This document shows, piece by piece, positions 1 through 7,282 of a DNA stretch of 9,840 bases (its first letter is position 1; every line of letters begins with the position of its first letter). Origin of the DNA: JAYXXU01 sp037969155 (lineage in GTDB: Bacteria > Pseudomonadota > Gammaproteobacteria > Pseudomonadales > Moraxellaceae). The notes below the pieces were generated by a model, which did no database searches, was not told the origin of the DNA, and worked only from the letters and a program-made list of their open reading frames with translations. Location of the stretch: NCBI GenBank assembly GCA_037969155.1, contig JBBKWW010000155.1:1-9840 (forward strand). The letters run 5' to 3'. A program made the position numbers and the translations under genes.

Positions 1-255
1 ATATCTTAGCTAAAATAACGGATCAAAGCTGTTGACCGCCTATACCTCTACTTGCCCCAACACTGCTCATGCTAAACTACAATCTGACTTGGATTACTTG
101 GTTAGCGGGCATCACACGACACAGGCTGCCAGACATGCAGGATGTGCTCATTAGCCTTCATTTTTCGGTAAAAGTCATTGGCCTTAGACGAAAAAGAAAC
201 GGCAAGTCTGTCAGATCGTAACATTTCTTGAATTCAAGCACTCAGGATGCGCCTC
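1..255. other. Intergenic leader with no gene seen
   Basis: All three forward frames meet stop codons within the first 35 bases, and no reverse frame gives a plausible protein, so the preceding gene lies outside the window. A TTGACCGC octamer is at 32-39 but has no good -10 at the right distance. A weak extended -10-like TGCTAAACT at 70-78 lacks a convincing -35. A perfect 12-bp palindrome, CTTGAATTCAAG, sits at 227-238. I see no convincing promoter for the downstream gene. Confidence 0.6.
227..238. repeat. 12-bp perfect palindrome upstream of DUF2339 gene
   Basis: CTTGAATTCAAG reads the same on both strands. It ends four bases before the Shine-Dalgarno-like CAGGA (243-247) of the membrane protein gene. 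It could be a regulator site or a small RNA stem near the start, but a single palindrome of this size is weak evidence. Confidence 0.35.
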
Positions 256-2991
256 ATGTATGCAGTATTATGGATTTTTTTTGGACTGTTGCTGTGGTTA
301 ATTCCATATTTTATTCTCAGCCAGCAGCTTAAAAACATTCAGAAAAATCAAAACCAGCTTCTTGATAAAATCAATCTTCTTGAGTACCAAGCACAACAAT
401 CATCAAGCCACCCACAAGCACCTCCTATTCCACAAAACCCAGCAGCCACAAATCCCTCTCATTCAAATAACCAAACAACGGACGCATTGACGCCAGAGCT
501 AAGCCCAGACGCTCAACACGATCAGCAAGATCCATTCATCAAGCACGGTGTACGCGTGAGGGCGGCGATCCAATCAGCAGTGCGACTAGAGCCGGATGAA
601 CGCTCTATATCTGTGATTACCTCAGTCTGGGCCACCTTGTCTAGTTGGTTCAGTGGTGGCAATAGTATTGTCCGAATTGGTGTATTGGTACTGCTGATCG
701 GCATCATCTTACTACTCCGATTACTCAATGACACCATCAACATGCCAGTGGAAGTCTGGCTCAGTGCCATTGCAATTGCAGCGATAGGGTTAACCAGCTT
801 AGGGCTACGCTTACGTCACACACGACGCGGTTACGCGCTGAGTCTACAAGGCACAGGGCTTGCCATCTTATATCTGACGCTATTTAGCGCGTACCGTCTA
901 TACGATATTTTACCCAGTCAGCTTACTTTTCTATTTTTGGCAATATTAGCCAGTGTGACCGCAGTGTTATCACTACGGCAAGATGCCTTACCTTTAGCAG
1001 TATTGGGATTTGGCGGGGCGTTTTTTGCACCCATTCTAACCAGCACTGAGCAAGGCCAAGTCGTCCTACTGTTTAGCTATTATTTATTGATCAATATCGC
1101 TGTGGCATGGGTTGCTCATCAGCGCACATGGAAAACGCTAAATCTGCTCGGTGCGGCGACTACTTTTGGGCTGGCCTCTGTATGGGGTTGGCAATCGTTT
1201 GATCACACCATCCGCTGGCCGATGGAGTTACTACTCATCGCACATGTGGTGCTATATGTCTTTATTGTGGTGCGCTATAGCCAGCTGCTCGCACAACAGC
1301 CTGTTGTGCCACAACCCACACAACTCACTACCCAGCCTACAATCCAAGCTAAAGCATCGATCATCAGTATTGATAGCGGCTTATTATTTGGCGTACCGCT
1401 TGTCGCGTTTGGCCTACAAGCGGGCTTATTGCATGATGTGCAATATGCGCTGGCGATAAGCAGTGCTGTACTGGCATTGTTATATTTGGCACTCGCATAT
1501 TGGCTCAAACAACAAAGCTTAGCCTTGCCTTTATTGCGCGAAGGTATTCTTGCGCTTGGCTTCGGTTTTTTAGCGTTGGTTTTACCATTGGCTTTCGATG
1601 CGCAGTGGACGGCGACGGGCTGGTTGATTCAGGGTGTGGCGCTGGTTTGGGTGGGTACTCGACAAACTCGCTTTTGGCAGGTCGTCTTTGGCTTGGGTCT
1701 ACAGGTGATTAGCCTACTGATTTTAGGCTGGCTCTGGCTCACAGATGCGAATCAATCACTCTGGCTAGAGTTATTGATTGGCTTCAGCACACTTTTGTTC
1801 AGTGCAGTATCATTACGCCAGCCATCGCAACACATGCCATTGCAACCACGCCTGAGTAGTCTGTTATTCATCATACTCAGTGGATGTGTCGGCGTATGGC
1901 TGCTACAGGATCGCTGGGGCATCATCAGCGCAATATCCGATGGGAATCGGATACAAACCAGCGCGCAAATCATTTGGGACTTGTTATTACTGAGCCAGCT
2001 TGGCCTGCTGTTGTCGATGCACCTGATGTGGACTGAGATGCGCTGGGTCATTCGACGCCTGTCGCTGTTGAGTGGTGCGCTGTTGGTGGCGGTCGTTTGG
2101 CAGGATACCTCACATCACTCACTCACTCAGCACGCCTTACTTTTGGCTTCTGTGGCGTGGCTCGGCTTGCAGCTCTTGATCTGGCGACATCTGACAAGAC
2201 AGGACTCACAACAGTCACAGCGTTGGGATCAAGCGATAGGCTTAGGCCTTACCTTGCTGCTACTCAGTCTATGGTCGTTTGAGTTTTATCCAAATGCGAT
2301 TGCTGTTGTCTTGCTCCCAATTATGATCTTATTGGTTTTGGCATCCGCAGTCTGCCGCGAGCGCCTCCCCAAATGGCTGGAATTACAACGGGGTCAACAA
2401 GACCTCTACCCCTTGCTGGCGTTTGGCTTTACGGTTTGGATATTGTGGGCAAACCTTAATTCCTCAGGGCAGTTTTGGCCATTGCCCTATCTTCCGTTAC
2501 TCAACCTATTGGATGCATGTTTAATTGCGGTCATGTTTTGGCTGTATCAAAACATGCCACCCCCAACGACACCACAAGCGGCTAAAAGCTTACAGGCTGG
2601 ACGACTGGCTTTGGGTGGCTTAGCATTTTGGTCTCTGAGTGGCTTAGTCGTCCGTGGCCTGCACCAGTGGCTCGAAACACCGTTGTGGCCTACAGCATGG
2701 CACAGCGATACAGTGCAGACCAGTTTGACCATCGTCTGGAGCAGTACTGCACTACTGATGACGATGCTGGCCAGTCGACAGGCGTGGCGCTCACTGTGGT
2801 GGATTGGGCTGGGGCTGCTGGCTGTAGTGATCGCGAAGCTTTTACTGGTGGATTTATCCAACCTCAGTGCAATGGCACGGGTGATTTCGTTTATTGGCGC
2901 AGGAGGGGTCATGCTGATCATTGGATATGTCGCGCCGTTACCGCCAGAGATCACATCGGACAGCACGCAACAAGAGTCGACCAAGCAGTGA
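256..2991 (+). CDS. DUF2339 family multi-pass inner-membrane protein
   Basis: A 911-residue, very hydrophobic protein recognisable as the DUF2339 (PF10101) family, whose biochemical role is not established. An N-terminal membrane segment (about residues 2-22) is followed by a short Gln/Asn/Leu-rich, coiled-coil-like stretch and a Pro/Gln/Ser-rich linker to about residue 95. The family hallmarks come next: a VRIGVLVLLIGIILLLRL helix near 140-157, a GTGLAILYLTLFSAYRLY segment near 200, and GFGGAFFAPILTS near 251-263. Many further helices run to the C terminus, consistent with the twenty-plus typical of the family. I chose ATG 256 over ATG 247 because CAGGA at 243-247 lies 8 bases ahead of 256, while 247 has nothing usable. 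It converges on the HD-domain gene, with a hairpin between them. The family is well recognised; no function is assigned. Confidence 0.9.
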   Translation: MYAVLWIFFGLLLWLIPYFILSQQLKNIQKNQNQLLDKINLLEYQAQQSSSHPQAPPIPQNPAATNPSHSNNQTTDALTPELSPDAQHDQQDPFIKHGVRVRAAIQSAVRLEPDERSISVITSVWATLSSWFSGGNSIVRIGVLVLLIGIILLLRLLNDTINMPVEVWLSAIAIAAIGLTSLGLRLRHTRRGYALSLQGTGLAILYLTLFSAYRLYDILPSQLTFLFLAILASVTAVLSLRQDALPLAVLGFGGAFFAPILTSTEQGQVVLLFSYYLLINIAVAWVAHQRTWKTLNLLGAATTFGLASVWGWQSFDHTIRWPMELLLIAHVVLYVFIVVRYSQLLAQQPVVPQPTQLTTQPTIQAKASIISIDSGLLFGVPLVAFGLQAGLLHDVQYALAISSAVLALLYLALAYWLKQQSLALPLLREGILALGFGFLALVLPLAFDAQWTATGWLIQGVALVWVGTRQTRFWQVVFGLGLQVISLLILGWLWLTDANQSLWLELLIGFSTLLFSAVSLRQPSQHMPLQPRLSSLLFIILSGCVGVWLLQDRWGIISAISDGNRIQTSAQIIWDLLLLSQLGLLLSMHLMWTEMRWVIRRLSLLSGALLVAVVWQDTSHHSLTQHALLLASVAWLGLQLLIWRHLTRQDSQQSQRWDQAIGLGLTLLLLSLWSFEFYPNAIAVVLLPIMILLVLASAVCRERLPKWLELQRGQQDLYPLLAFGFTVWILWANLNSSGQFWPLPYLPLLNLLDACLIAVMFWLYQNMPPPTTPQAAKSLQAGRLALGGLAFWSLSGLVVRGLHQWLETPLWPTAWHSDTVQTSLTIVWSSTALLMTMLASRQAWRSLWWIGLGLLAVVIAKLLLVDLSNLSAMARVISFIGAGGVMLIIGYVAPLPPEITSDSTQQESTKQ

Positions 2992-3015
2992 TCATTTCAT
3001 TTAGGCTGGACTAGC

Positions 3016-3062
3016 GTCTGTTGACGTTTCGCACGCGAGCCGTGGCTCAAACGTCAACAGAC
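3016..3062. terminator. Long hairpin between convergent genes
   Basis: A perfect 14-bp inverted repeat (GTCTGTTGACGTTT at 3016-3029, AAACGTCAACAGAC at 3049-3062) encloses a smaller GAGC/GCTC stem (3037-3040, 3045-3048) with a 7-base bulge. It fills most of the 72-base gap between the DUF2339 gene and the HD gene, and ends one base before the TAG of the HD gene. Neither strand has a T-tract after the stem, so this is not a classic intrinsic terminator. It could be a bidirectional 3'-end stabiliser or terminator, or a small palindromic repeat element. Confidence 0.6.
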
Positions 3063-3063
3063 C

Positions 3064-3693
3064 CTAAGCATCAGGCAGTTCGAGCATGGCTAACTCACGC
3101 TGGATATTCTGGCGTGCGCGTGACTCTGCATCTATGCCTAAGATGTCGGTACAAAACAAATGACTGCGACACAACATCTGATTTAAGAAAGCCTTGCGAT
3201 AGTGCTGAAAGCGCTCATCCTCGATATGGGCGTACTCCTGTCGAATATGCAATGCATAAGCATCATAAACTTGCGACTCAGCAGCCAAAATCGACCGATC
3301 AATATCCAGAATCTGCGCCAAATCACGGTCATTTTCAGGGCATATATGCTGTTGCGTAGCCAAAATCCAGCCTTTAATTCGAGCTACTCTCACGTCAGTG
3401 AGCCAGCTAGAGAGCTGTGCTTCCGCCAAATGCGCACTCTGTTGTTCATTGTCTTGTCGTAACGGATCATAAATTGCATCATGATAAAACAACGCCAGCA
3501 CACTGTCCTTCGGATGCGTCCACTGTTGCTGTTGTGCCAAAAGCAAAGTCTGATCCAAATGCGCCAAATCATGATAGCTGCGCTGGGGCTCACGATAACG
3601 TCGCAATACACTACGCAAAGTACTGCGGGTCAGACGCGATTGCAGCTTCACCCCCAACGCCTGATGCCAGTATGCTTCAAAATCCATCGGCAT
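3064..3693 (-). CDS. HD-superfamily metal-dependent phosphohydrolase-like protein (COG4339 type)
   Basis: A 209-residue soluble protein resembling the COG4339 group of predicted metal-dependent HD hydrolases. Their natural substrate is unknown. Visible motifs are Y40-H41-x3-H45 (YHDLAHL), the HD pair at 71-72 in ALFYHDAIYDP, ILATQQH near 110-116, and D130/D132 in LDIDRSIL. Together these supply the usual His/Asp metal ligands, so the site looks intact. The frame is open further upstream, but AAGAGG (3703-3708) lies 9 bases before ATG 3693, giving MPMDFEAYW as the N terminus. An upstream ATG at 3702 directly abuts that ribosome site. It is a single gene, convergent with DUF2339 and divergent from yebC. 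An imperfect operator-like repeat, CGACT-T-AGTCG, lies upstream at 3716-3726. The family call is good; the function is open. Confidence 0.82.
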   Translation of the reverse strand: MPMDFEAYWHQALGVKLQSRLTRSTLRSVLRRYREPQRSYHDLAHLDQTLLLAQQQQWTHPKDSVLALFYHDAIYDPLRQDNEQQSAHLAEAQLSSWLTDVRVARIKGWILATQQHICPENDRDLAQILDIDRSILAAESQVYDAYALHIRQEYAHIEDERFQHYRKAFLNQMLCRSHLFCTDILGIDAESRARQNIQRELAMLELPDA

Positions 3694-3841
3694 AGATACC
3701 ATCCTCTTGGTGACTCGACTTAGTCGATCAAAGCAGAAAAATGTGAAAAGTGCTATCACCTGCCATCGAAATTATCGCTTTAAATGCAAACACAGGACTG
3801 AAACCTGAGCACAGGCAGCCATGCGCAATCACCACAGTCTA

Positions 3842-3850
3842 TGCTAGTAT
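3842..3850 (+). promoter_or_regulatory. Candidate extended -10 promoter for yebC
   Basis: TGCTAGTAT (TG-n-TAGTAT) lies about 60 bases upstream of the yebC start in the spacer divergent from the HD gene. No good -35 is visible 16-18 bases upstream, which extended -10 promoters can tolerate. The yebC ribosome site AGGAG is at 3899-3903. Confidence 0.35.
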
Positions 3851-3911
3851 TTAACACATTTTAGGGCGATCTTGCCTCAAAAATTTGTGGATATAAACAG
3901 GAGCGGCACAC

Positions 3912-4661
3912 ATGGCTGGACATTCTAAATGGGCAAATATTCAGCATCGCAAAGGCAAACAAGATGCCTCACGCGCCAAAGTTTTCACCAAATGTATTCG
4001 TGAGTTGATCAGTGCGGTCAAACAAGGCGATCCTGATCCAGCCAAAAACCCACGCTTGCGGGCGGCGGTCGAAAAATCTCTTTCGGTCAACATGACCCGT
4101 GACACGATTAACCGTGCGATTTTGCGTGGCGCGGGCGGCGGCGATCAAGATAATGTTGCTGAAATCACTTATGAAGGCTATGGCGTTGGCGGTGTGGCGG
4201 TAATCGTCGAGACCATGACCGATAACGTCAATCGCACCGTGCCAGAAGTTCGGCATGCGTTTAGCAAGCAGGGTGGCAATCTCGGCACGACAGGTAGCGT
4301 GGCATATTTATTCACCAAGCGCGGCGAGATTCGTTTTGATGATCTGAGTCTCGAAGACCAGTTGATGGAAGTCGCACTCGAAGCAGGTGCAGATGACCTT
4401 GAAAACGACGGCGATAGCTTACTCGTGATCACCTCACCCGATAGTTTTGGGGCAGTACAAGATGCACTGGCCGCCGCTGGCTTTAAATCCGACCATGCCG
4501 AAGTCAGCATGCACGCCTCAACACAGGCCGAAATCACTGACTTAGAGCAAGCTGAAAGAGTCATCAAAATGCTCGAGATGCTCGAAGATCTGGACGACGT
4601 GCAAGAGGTGTATAGCAATGTCAGTTTTTCAGCAGAAGTATTGGCAAAACTCAATGCCTGA
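3912..4661 (+). CDS. yebC: YebC/PmpR family regulatory protein
   Basis: A 249-residue protein of the YebC/PmpR (TACO1-like) family, at the usual family length. It starts with the signature MAGHSKWANIQHRKGKQDA and carries the conserved TRDTINRAI segment near residue 60, the ITYEGYGVGGVAVIVETMTDN block near 85-105, and GGNLGTTGSVAYLF near 121-134. Members were first described as DNA-binding regulators. Later work on several YebC-type proteins and mitochondrial TACO1 ties them to translation, including proline-rich stalls. Which role dominates here cannot be read from sequence. AGGAG at 3899-3903 sits 8 bases before the ATG. In many gammaproteobacteria yebC is next to ruvC; here it stands alone between an HD gene and convergent queA. 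Nothing looks truncated. Confidence 0.95.
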   Translation: MAGHSKWANIQHRKGKQDASRAKVFTKCIRELISAVKQGDPDPAKNPRLRAAVEKSLSVNMTRDTINRAILRGAGGGDQDNVAEITYEGYGVGGVAVIVETMTDNVNRTVPEVRHAFSKQGGNLGTTGSVAYLFTKRGEIRFDDLSLEDQLMEVALEAGADDLENDGDSLLVITSPDSFGAVQDALAAAGFKSDHAEVSMHASTQAEITDLEQAERVIKMLEMLEDLDDVQEVYSNVSFSAEVLAKLNA

Positions 4662-4693
4662 TTTAGAAACGATCTAAACGTGATCTCAACCAT

Positions 4694-4724
4694 CTTGGGG
4701 TAAACTGTCATCAGTTGCCCCAAG
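4694..4724. terminator. Bidirectional hairpin between yebC and queA
   Basis: CTTGGGG (4694-4700) pairs with CCCCAAG (4718-4724). Inside, AACTG (4703-4707) pairs with CAGTT (4712-4716) around a TCAT loop, with a small internal loop (TA opposite G). It sits in the 84-base gap between convergent genes. No T-tract follows on either strand, so it may stabilise 3' ends or terminate inefficiently. Confidence 0.6.
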
Positions 4725-4745
4725 CGCGTGATGACCACCAACCCA

Positions 4746-5789
4746 TCACACCCGATCAATTAACATGGCATCACCATAACTAAAAAACCGATACTGCTGT
4801 TCAATCGCGTGCTGATAAGCAGCCATGATTGGCTCACGTCCCGCCAAAGCCGAGACCAGCATCAACAGTGTCGATTCAGGCAAGTGAAAGTTGGTCATCA
4901 ACCGATCTACCAACCTAAACTGATAGCTTGGATAAATAAAAATATTGGTTTCACCTGACCACGCCGCCAACTGGCCACCTTCAGCCACGCCACAAGCTTT
5001 GGCTGCACTTTCTAAGGCTCTGGTCGCCGTCGTCCCCACCGCCACCACCTGCCGACCTGCGGTCTTGGTTGCCGCAATTTTTGCCACAGTTTCGGCTGGG
5101 ACTTCGCCCCACTCACTGTGCATCTGATGTTGGGTAATATCGGCACTGCGTACCGGCTGAAATGTTCCCGCACCGACATGTAAAGTCACGTAAGCGATGT
5201 GCACGCCTTTGGCTTGTAACTGCGCCAGTAGCGGCTCATCCAAATGTAAGCCCGCAGTCGGGGCAGCCACACTCGCGGTTTTACTGGGGTCATTAAAGAC
5301 TGTCTGGTAGCGCGATTCGTCAGTCGCATCGGCCTCTCGGTTAAAATACGGCGGAATCGGTAACTCGCCGTGCTGCTCCAGTACACCTAAAATCGGCTGC
5401 TTAAACTGTAACTCAAACAGGTTATCCACCCGCCCTGATACCGTCACTTCGATTTGTGCTTCGCTTAACAGTAAGACCGCGCCAGTCTTGGGGGCGTGAC
5501 TCGAGCGCACATGTGCCAGCGCGGTGTGTTCGGTCACAATCCGCTCGATTAGCACCTCGACCTGACCACCGCTCGGCTTACAGCCATGCAAACGTGCTTT
5601 CATCACGCGGGTATCATTTAACACCAGTAAGTCACCTGCACTGAGCAAGTCAGGCAAGGCTTTAACTGATAAATCCTGCACCGCGCCAGCTTTGGGCAGA
5701 TACAACAAGCGTGACGCGCTGCGCTCCGGCAACGGATAACGAGCAATCAAATGGTCAGGCAAGTCGTACGAAAAATTAGCAAGTTGCAT
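4746..5789 (-). CDS. queA: S-adenosylmethionine:tRNA ribosyltransferase-isomerase QueA
   Basis: QueA transfers and isomerises the ribosyl group of S-adenosylmethionine onto preQ1 in tRNA, giving epoxyqueuosine at position 34 of GUN-anticodon tRNAs (Asn, Asp, His, Tyr). The 347-residue length is normal. Family signatures run in order: ARYPLPERSASRLL (16-29), LLVLNDTRV (54-62), PTAGLHLDEPLL (about 178), TLHVGAGTFQPV (about 200), VGTTATRALE (about 252), GETNIFIYPSYQF (about 280) and TNFHLPESTLLMLVSA (about 299). No clear Shine-Dalgarno precedes ATG 5789, but the signature N terminus MQLANFSYDLP supports this start. A strong extended -10 lies upstream. Often queA is followed by tgt; here the next feature downstream is convergent yebC, so queA appears monocistronic. 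The two tRNA-Asn(GTT) genes in this window would be substrates. Confidence 0.96.
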   Translation of the reverse strand: MQLANFSYDLPDHLIARYPLPERSASRLLYLPKAGAVQDLSVKALPDLLSAGDLLVLNDTRVMKARLHGCKPSGGQVEVLIERIVTEHTALAHVRSSHAPKTGAVLLLSEAQIEVTVSGRVDNLFELQFKQPILGVLEQHGELPIPPYFNREADATDESRYQTVFNDPSKTASVAAPTAGLHLDEPLLAQLQAKGVHIAYVTLHVGAGTFQPVRSADITQHQMHSEWGEVPAETVAKIAATKTAGRQVVAVGTTATRALESAAKACGVAEGGQLAAWSGETNIFIYPSYQFRLVDRLMTNFHLPESTLLMLVSALAGREPIMAAYQHAIEQQYRFFSYGDAMLIDRV

Positions 5790-5822
5790 TTTTGTTGATC
5801 AACCAGACAGAATCGGCGGCAA

Positions 5823-5831
5823 ATTATAGCA
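5823..5831 (-). promoter_or_regulatory. queA promoter, extended -10
   Basis: Read on the minus strand this is TGCTATAAT, a perfect extended -10 (TG-n-TATAAT), about 33 bases before the queA ATG. That gives a leader of about 25-30 bases. No consensus -35 is seen at 17 bases, and the extended element can compensate. It is divergent from the tRNA-Leu promoter starting at 5850. Confidence 0.65.
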
Positions 5832-5849
5832 AATTTCACCGCAAATGGC

Positions 5850-5877
5850 TTGACAGCTTTTTTTAAATCGATAAGAT
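5850..5877 (+). promoter_or_regulatory. tRNA-Leu promoter
   Basis: A perfect -35 TTGACA (5850-5855), a 16-base spacer rich in T, and -10 TAAGAT (5872-5877) lie 24 bases before the tRNA 5' end. This is a strong sigma-70 type promoter as expected for a stable RNA gene. Confidence 0.75.
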
Positions 5878-5901
5878 AGCAACCCTGCAATACGCGCTCT
5901 T

Positions 5902-5987
5902 CCCGGAGTGGTGGAATGGTAGACGCGGTGGATTCAAAATCCTCTGTCAGTGATGACGTGTCGGTTCAAGTCCGACCTCCGGGACCA
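5902..5987 (+). tRNA. tRNA-Leu (anticodon CAA)
   Basis: An 86-nt class II tRNA with a long variable arm. The acceptor CCCGGAG (5902-5908) pairs with CTCCGGG, followed by discriminator A and an encoded CCA ending at 5987. The anticodon loop TTCAAAA carries CAA at 5935-5937, reading UUG. The variable arm has a GTCA/TGAC stem, and the T-arm is GTCGG-TTCAAGT-CCGAC. Two details are unusual: a C1-G72 first pair rather than the common G1-C72, and an apparent U-U mismatch at 28-42 in the anticodon stem (GTGGA against TCCTC). No intrinsic terminator is visible in the AT-rich stretch after it. Confidence 0.95.
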
Positions 5988-6035
5988 CATTTAAAATATT
6001 TCTTTGGTAAATCTACAAATAAATTCAATCCTTAT

Positions 6036-6626
6036 TTAATTTGACCCCCTAAACCACACCACGCCCGCACGAACAATCATTGCTGGAACACCTGAGACAT
6101 AACTCCCTTCAGGTATAGACTTGACGACAACAGCATGTGATCGAATATAACTATCACTTCCAATGACAACACCTTTATACACATGCACTGCATGCTCCGT
6201 GTATACTCGATGACCCACTTGAATTCCTCGTCCCACATTCAATCTATGTTGAGGCTGATCTTGCATATAAATCTTATGTGAGTCGGAAGTGCGGCACCTT
6301 AAATTCTGCAAAATACAATCTGTACCAATACAAATACTCACCGCCTCATGCGCATGTAAACGGCTTGCACCCAGTAGTCGCGTGCGATCACCAATCTGAA
6401 TCACACACTGTTGATTACAACGTAACTGACCTTCAATATGACAGTCATTACCAATGTCTACCTTTGCCAAGCTATCTAAGCGTAAATTGACCTGTTTTAG
6501 CATGGTGTTTTTGCCAATTTTTAATACCGCCCCTCGTCCCACAAACTCAATTTTTCCAGAATACTCAGGTAAAATTTCGCCAATAATTTGATTCGCGACC
6601 GTATCGCCAATGATATGGAATGGCAT
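6036..6626 (-). CDS. Left-handed beta-helix (hexapeptide-repeat) acyltransferase, second gene of pair
   Basis: A 196-residue protein of the hexapeptide-repeat acyltransferase superfamily, which usually forms trimers that acetylate sugars or other small acceptors with acetyl-CoA. Imperfect [LIV]-G-x4 rungs run through the chain (for example VDIGNDCHIEG, IQIGDRTRLLG, ICIGTDCILQN). A C-terminal block, VVIGSDSYIRSHAVVVKSIPEGSYVSGVPAMIV, matches the closing coil and loop of family members related to capsule or LPS acetyltransferases. It keeps TSDSH (113-117) but has VYTEH (141-145) where relatives have a VWI-type segment. The true start is ATG 6626: GGAGG (6635-6639) is 8 bases upstream and lies in the last codons of the preceding gene, whose TAA is 2 bases before this ATG. 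Translational coupling is therefore likely. The acceptor cannot be predicted. Confidence 0.82.
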   Translation of the reverse strand: MPFHIIGDTVANQIIGEILPEYSGKIEFVGRGAVLKIGKNTMLKQVNLRLDSLAKVDIGNDCHIEGQLRCNQQCVIQIGDRTRLLGASRLHAHEAVSICIGTDCILQNLRCRTSDSHKIYMQDQPQHRLNVGRGIQVGHRVYTEHAVHVYKGVVIGSDSYIRSHAVVVKSIPEGSYVSGVPAMIVRAGVVWFRGSN

Positions 6627-6628
6627 AT

Positions 6629-7204
6629 TTATTTCCTCCAAATCACATTGGTCTTAACCACTTGGGCGGGATTACCTGCTGCAACACAATGGGCAGGGAT
6701 AGCAGTAACAACCATCGACCATGCACCAATCACTGTATCATGCCCAATCTCGGCACCTGCAATAACTTGCGCATGCTCAGCAATCCACACTCGATCATGA
6801 ATCAATAAGTCTGTAGCTGGATTGACACGCTGCTGCGTTTTCATATCGAATACAGGTAAATCATCCATCGTCAGAAATTTGGCATTTGCCAATAAACAGC
6901 CTTGACCAATTTGAATTTTTCGCTTTGCTGTTGCTCGAAAAATACAGCGTTTATTGAATATTGTTTTTGCACCAATAATAACTTTAGCCTGTTCACCAAT
7001 AAAAAAATCACCTTGAACAATAGCTCCCGCACCAACCTCAAAATAACCACTAGAGCCAGCAAAGAGAATATTACAACCTTTGGAAATAGCACTTGGATGA
7101 AAAACCACTTGATTGTGCATGCCTTTAAAAGAAAACTGATCTAACTCACCGTGTGCATCGATGCCCAACACGCTATTATCGGCCAAGCTACCACGTTTGA
7201 GCAC
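6629..7204 (-). CDS. Left-handed beta-helix acyltransferase, first gene of pair
   Basis: A 191-residue hexapeptide-repeat protein, paralogous to the gene it overlaps functionally downstream. Hexapeptide rungs run from about residue 45 (FEVGAGAIVQGDFFIGEQAKVIIG) to the end. The C-terminal block LLIHDRVWIAEHAQVIAGAEIG followed by AGNPAQVVK is typical of maltose/galactoside O-acetyltransferase-like and capsule acetyltransferases. W140 and H144 are kept, but the family SDxH segment reads TMDDL (112-116), with Leu in the His position. The start is GTG 7204: GAGGT at 7211-7215 is well placed, and no ATG fits better. The gene is AT-rich in its middle (about one third GC at 6901-7020), unlike the flanking core genes, which suggests a different history. 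The YqfO-like gene lies 78 bases upstream on the same strand and might be co-transcribed. The substrate is unknown. Confidence 0.82.
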   Translation of the reverse strand: MLKRGSLADNSVLGIDAHGELDQFSFKGMHNQVVFHPSAISKGCNILFAGSSGYFEVGAGAIVQGDFFIGEQAKVIIGAKTIFNKRCIFRATAKRKIQIGQGCLLANAKFLTMDDLPVFDMKTQQRVNPATDLLIHDRVWIAEHAQVIAGAEIGHDTVIGAWSMVVTAIPAHCVAAGNPAQVVKTNVIWRK

Positions 7205-7282
7205 TATTTCACCTCATAATATATAAAGATTAATTCAGTATCATACTGGCCTTATGCAGTGCTGTCATGCAACACCAGTCAC

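Noticed and set aside
2547..3014. Open frames on both strands over the end of the DUF2339 gene (145 and 128 codons)
   Set aside because: They overlap a well-supported membrane protein frame, have no good ribosome site, and their compositions look like shifted reading of hydrophobic codons.
4178..4759. Long minus-strand open frame opposite yebC (193 codons)
   Set aside because: It is antisense to a clearly conserved gene, is Ser/Thr-rich low-information sequence, has no recognisable domain, and is a typical codon-bias shadow.
6627..6641. TTG start giving five extra residues on the downstream acyltransferase
   Set aside because: The TTG lies in the GGAGG ribosome site itself, which serves ATG 6626.
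7205..7282. Copy of the tRNA-Leu 3' end as a right attachment site for the acyltransferase cluster
   Set aside because: I looked for a repeat of the T-arm and acceptor sequence in 7200-7700 and saw none; only an imperfect ACTGG/CCAGT hairpin without a T-tract is present.
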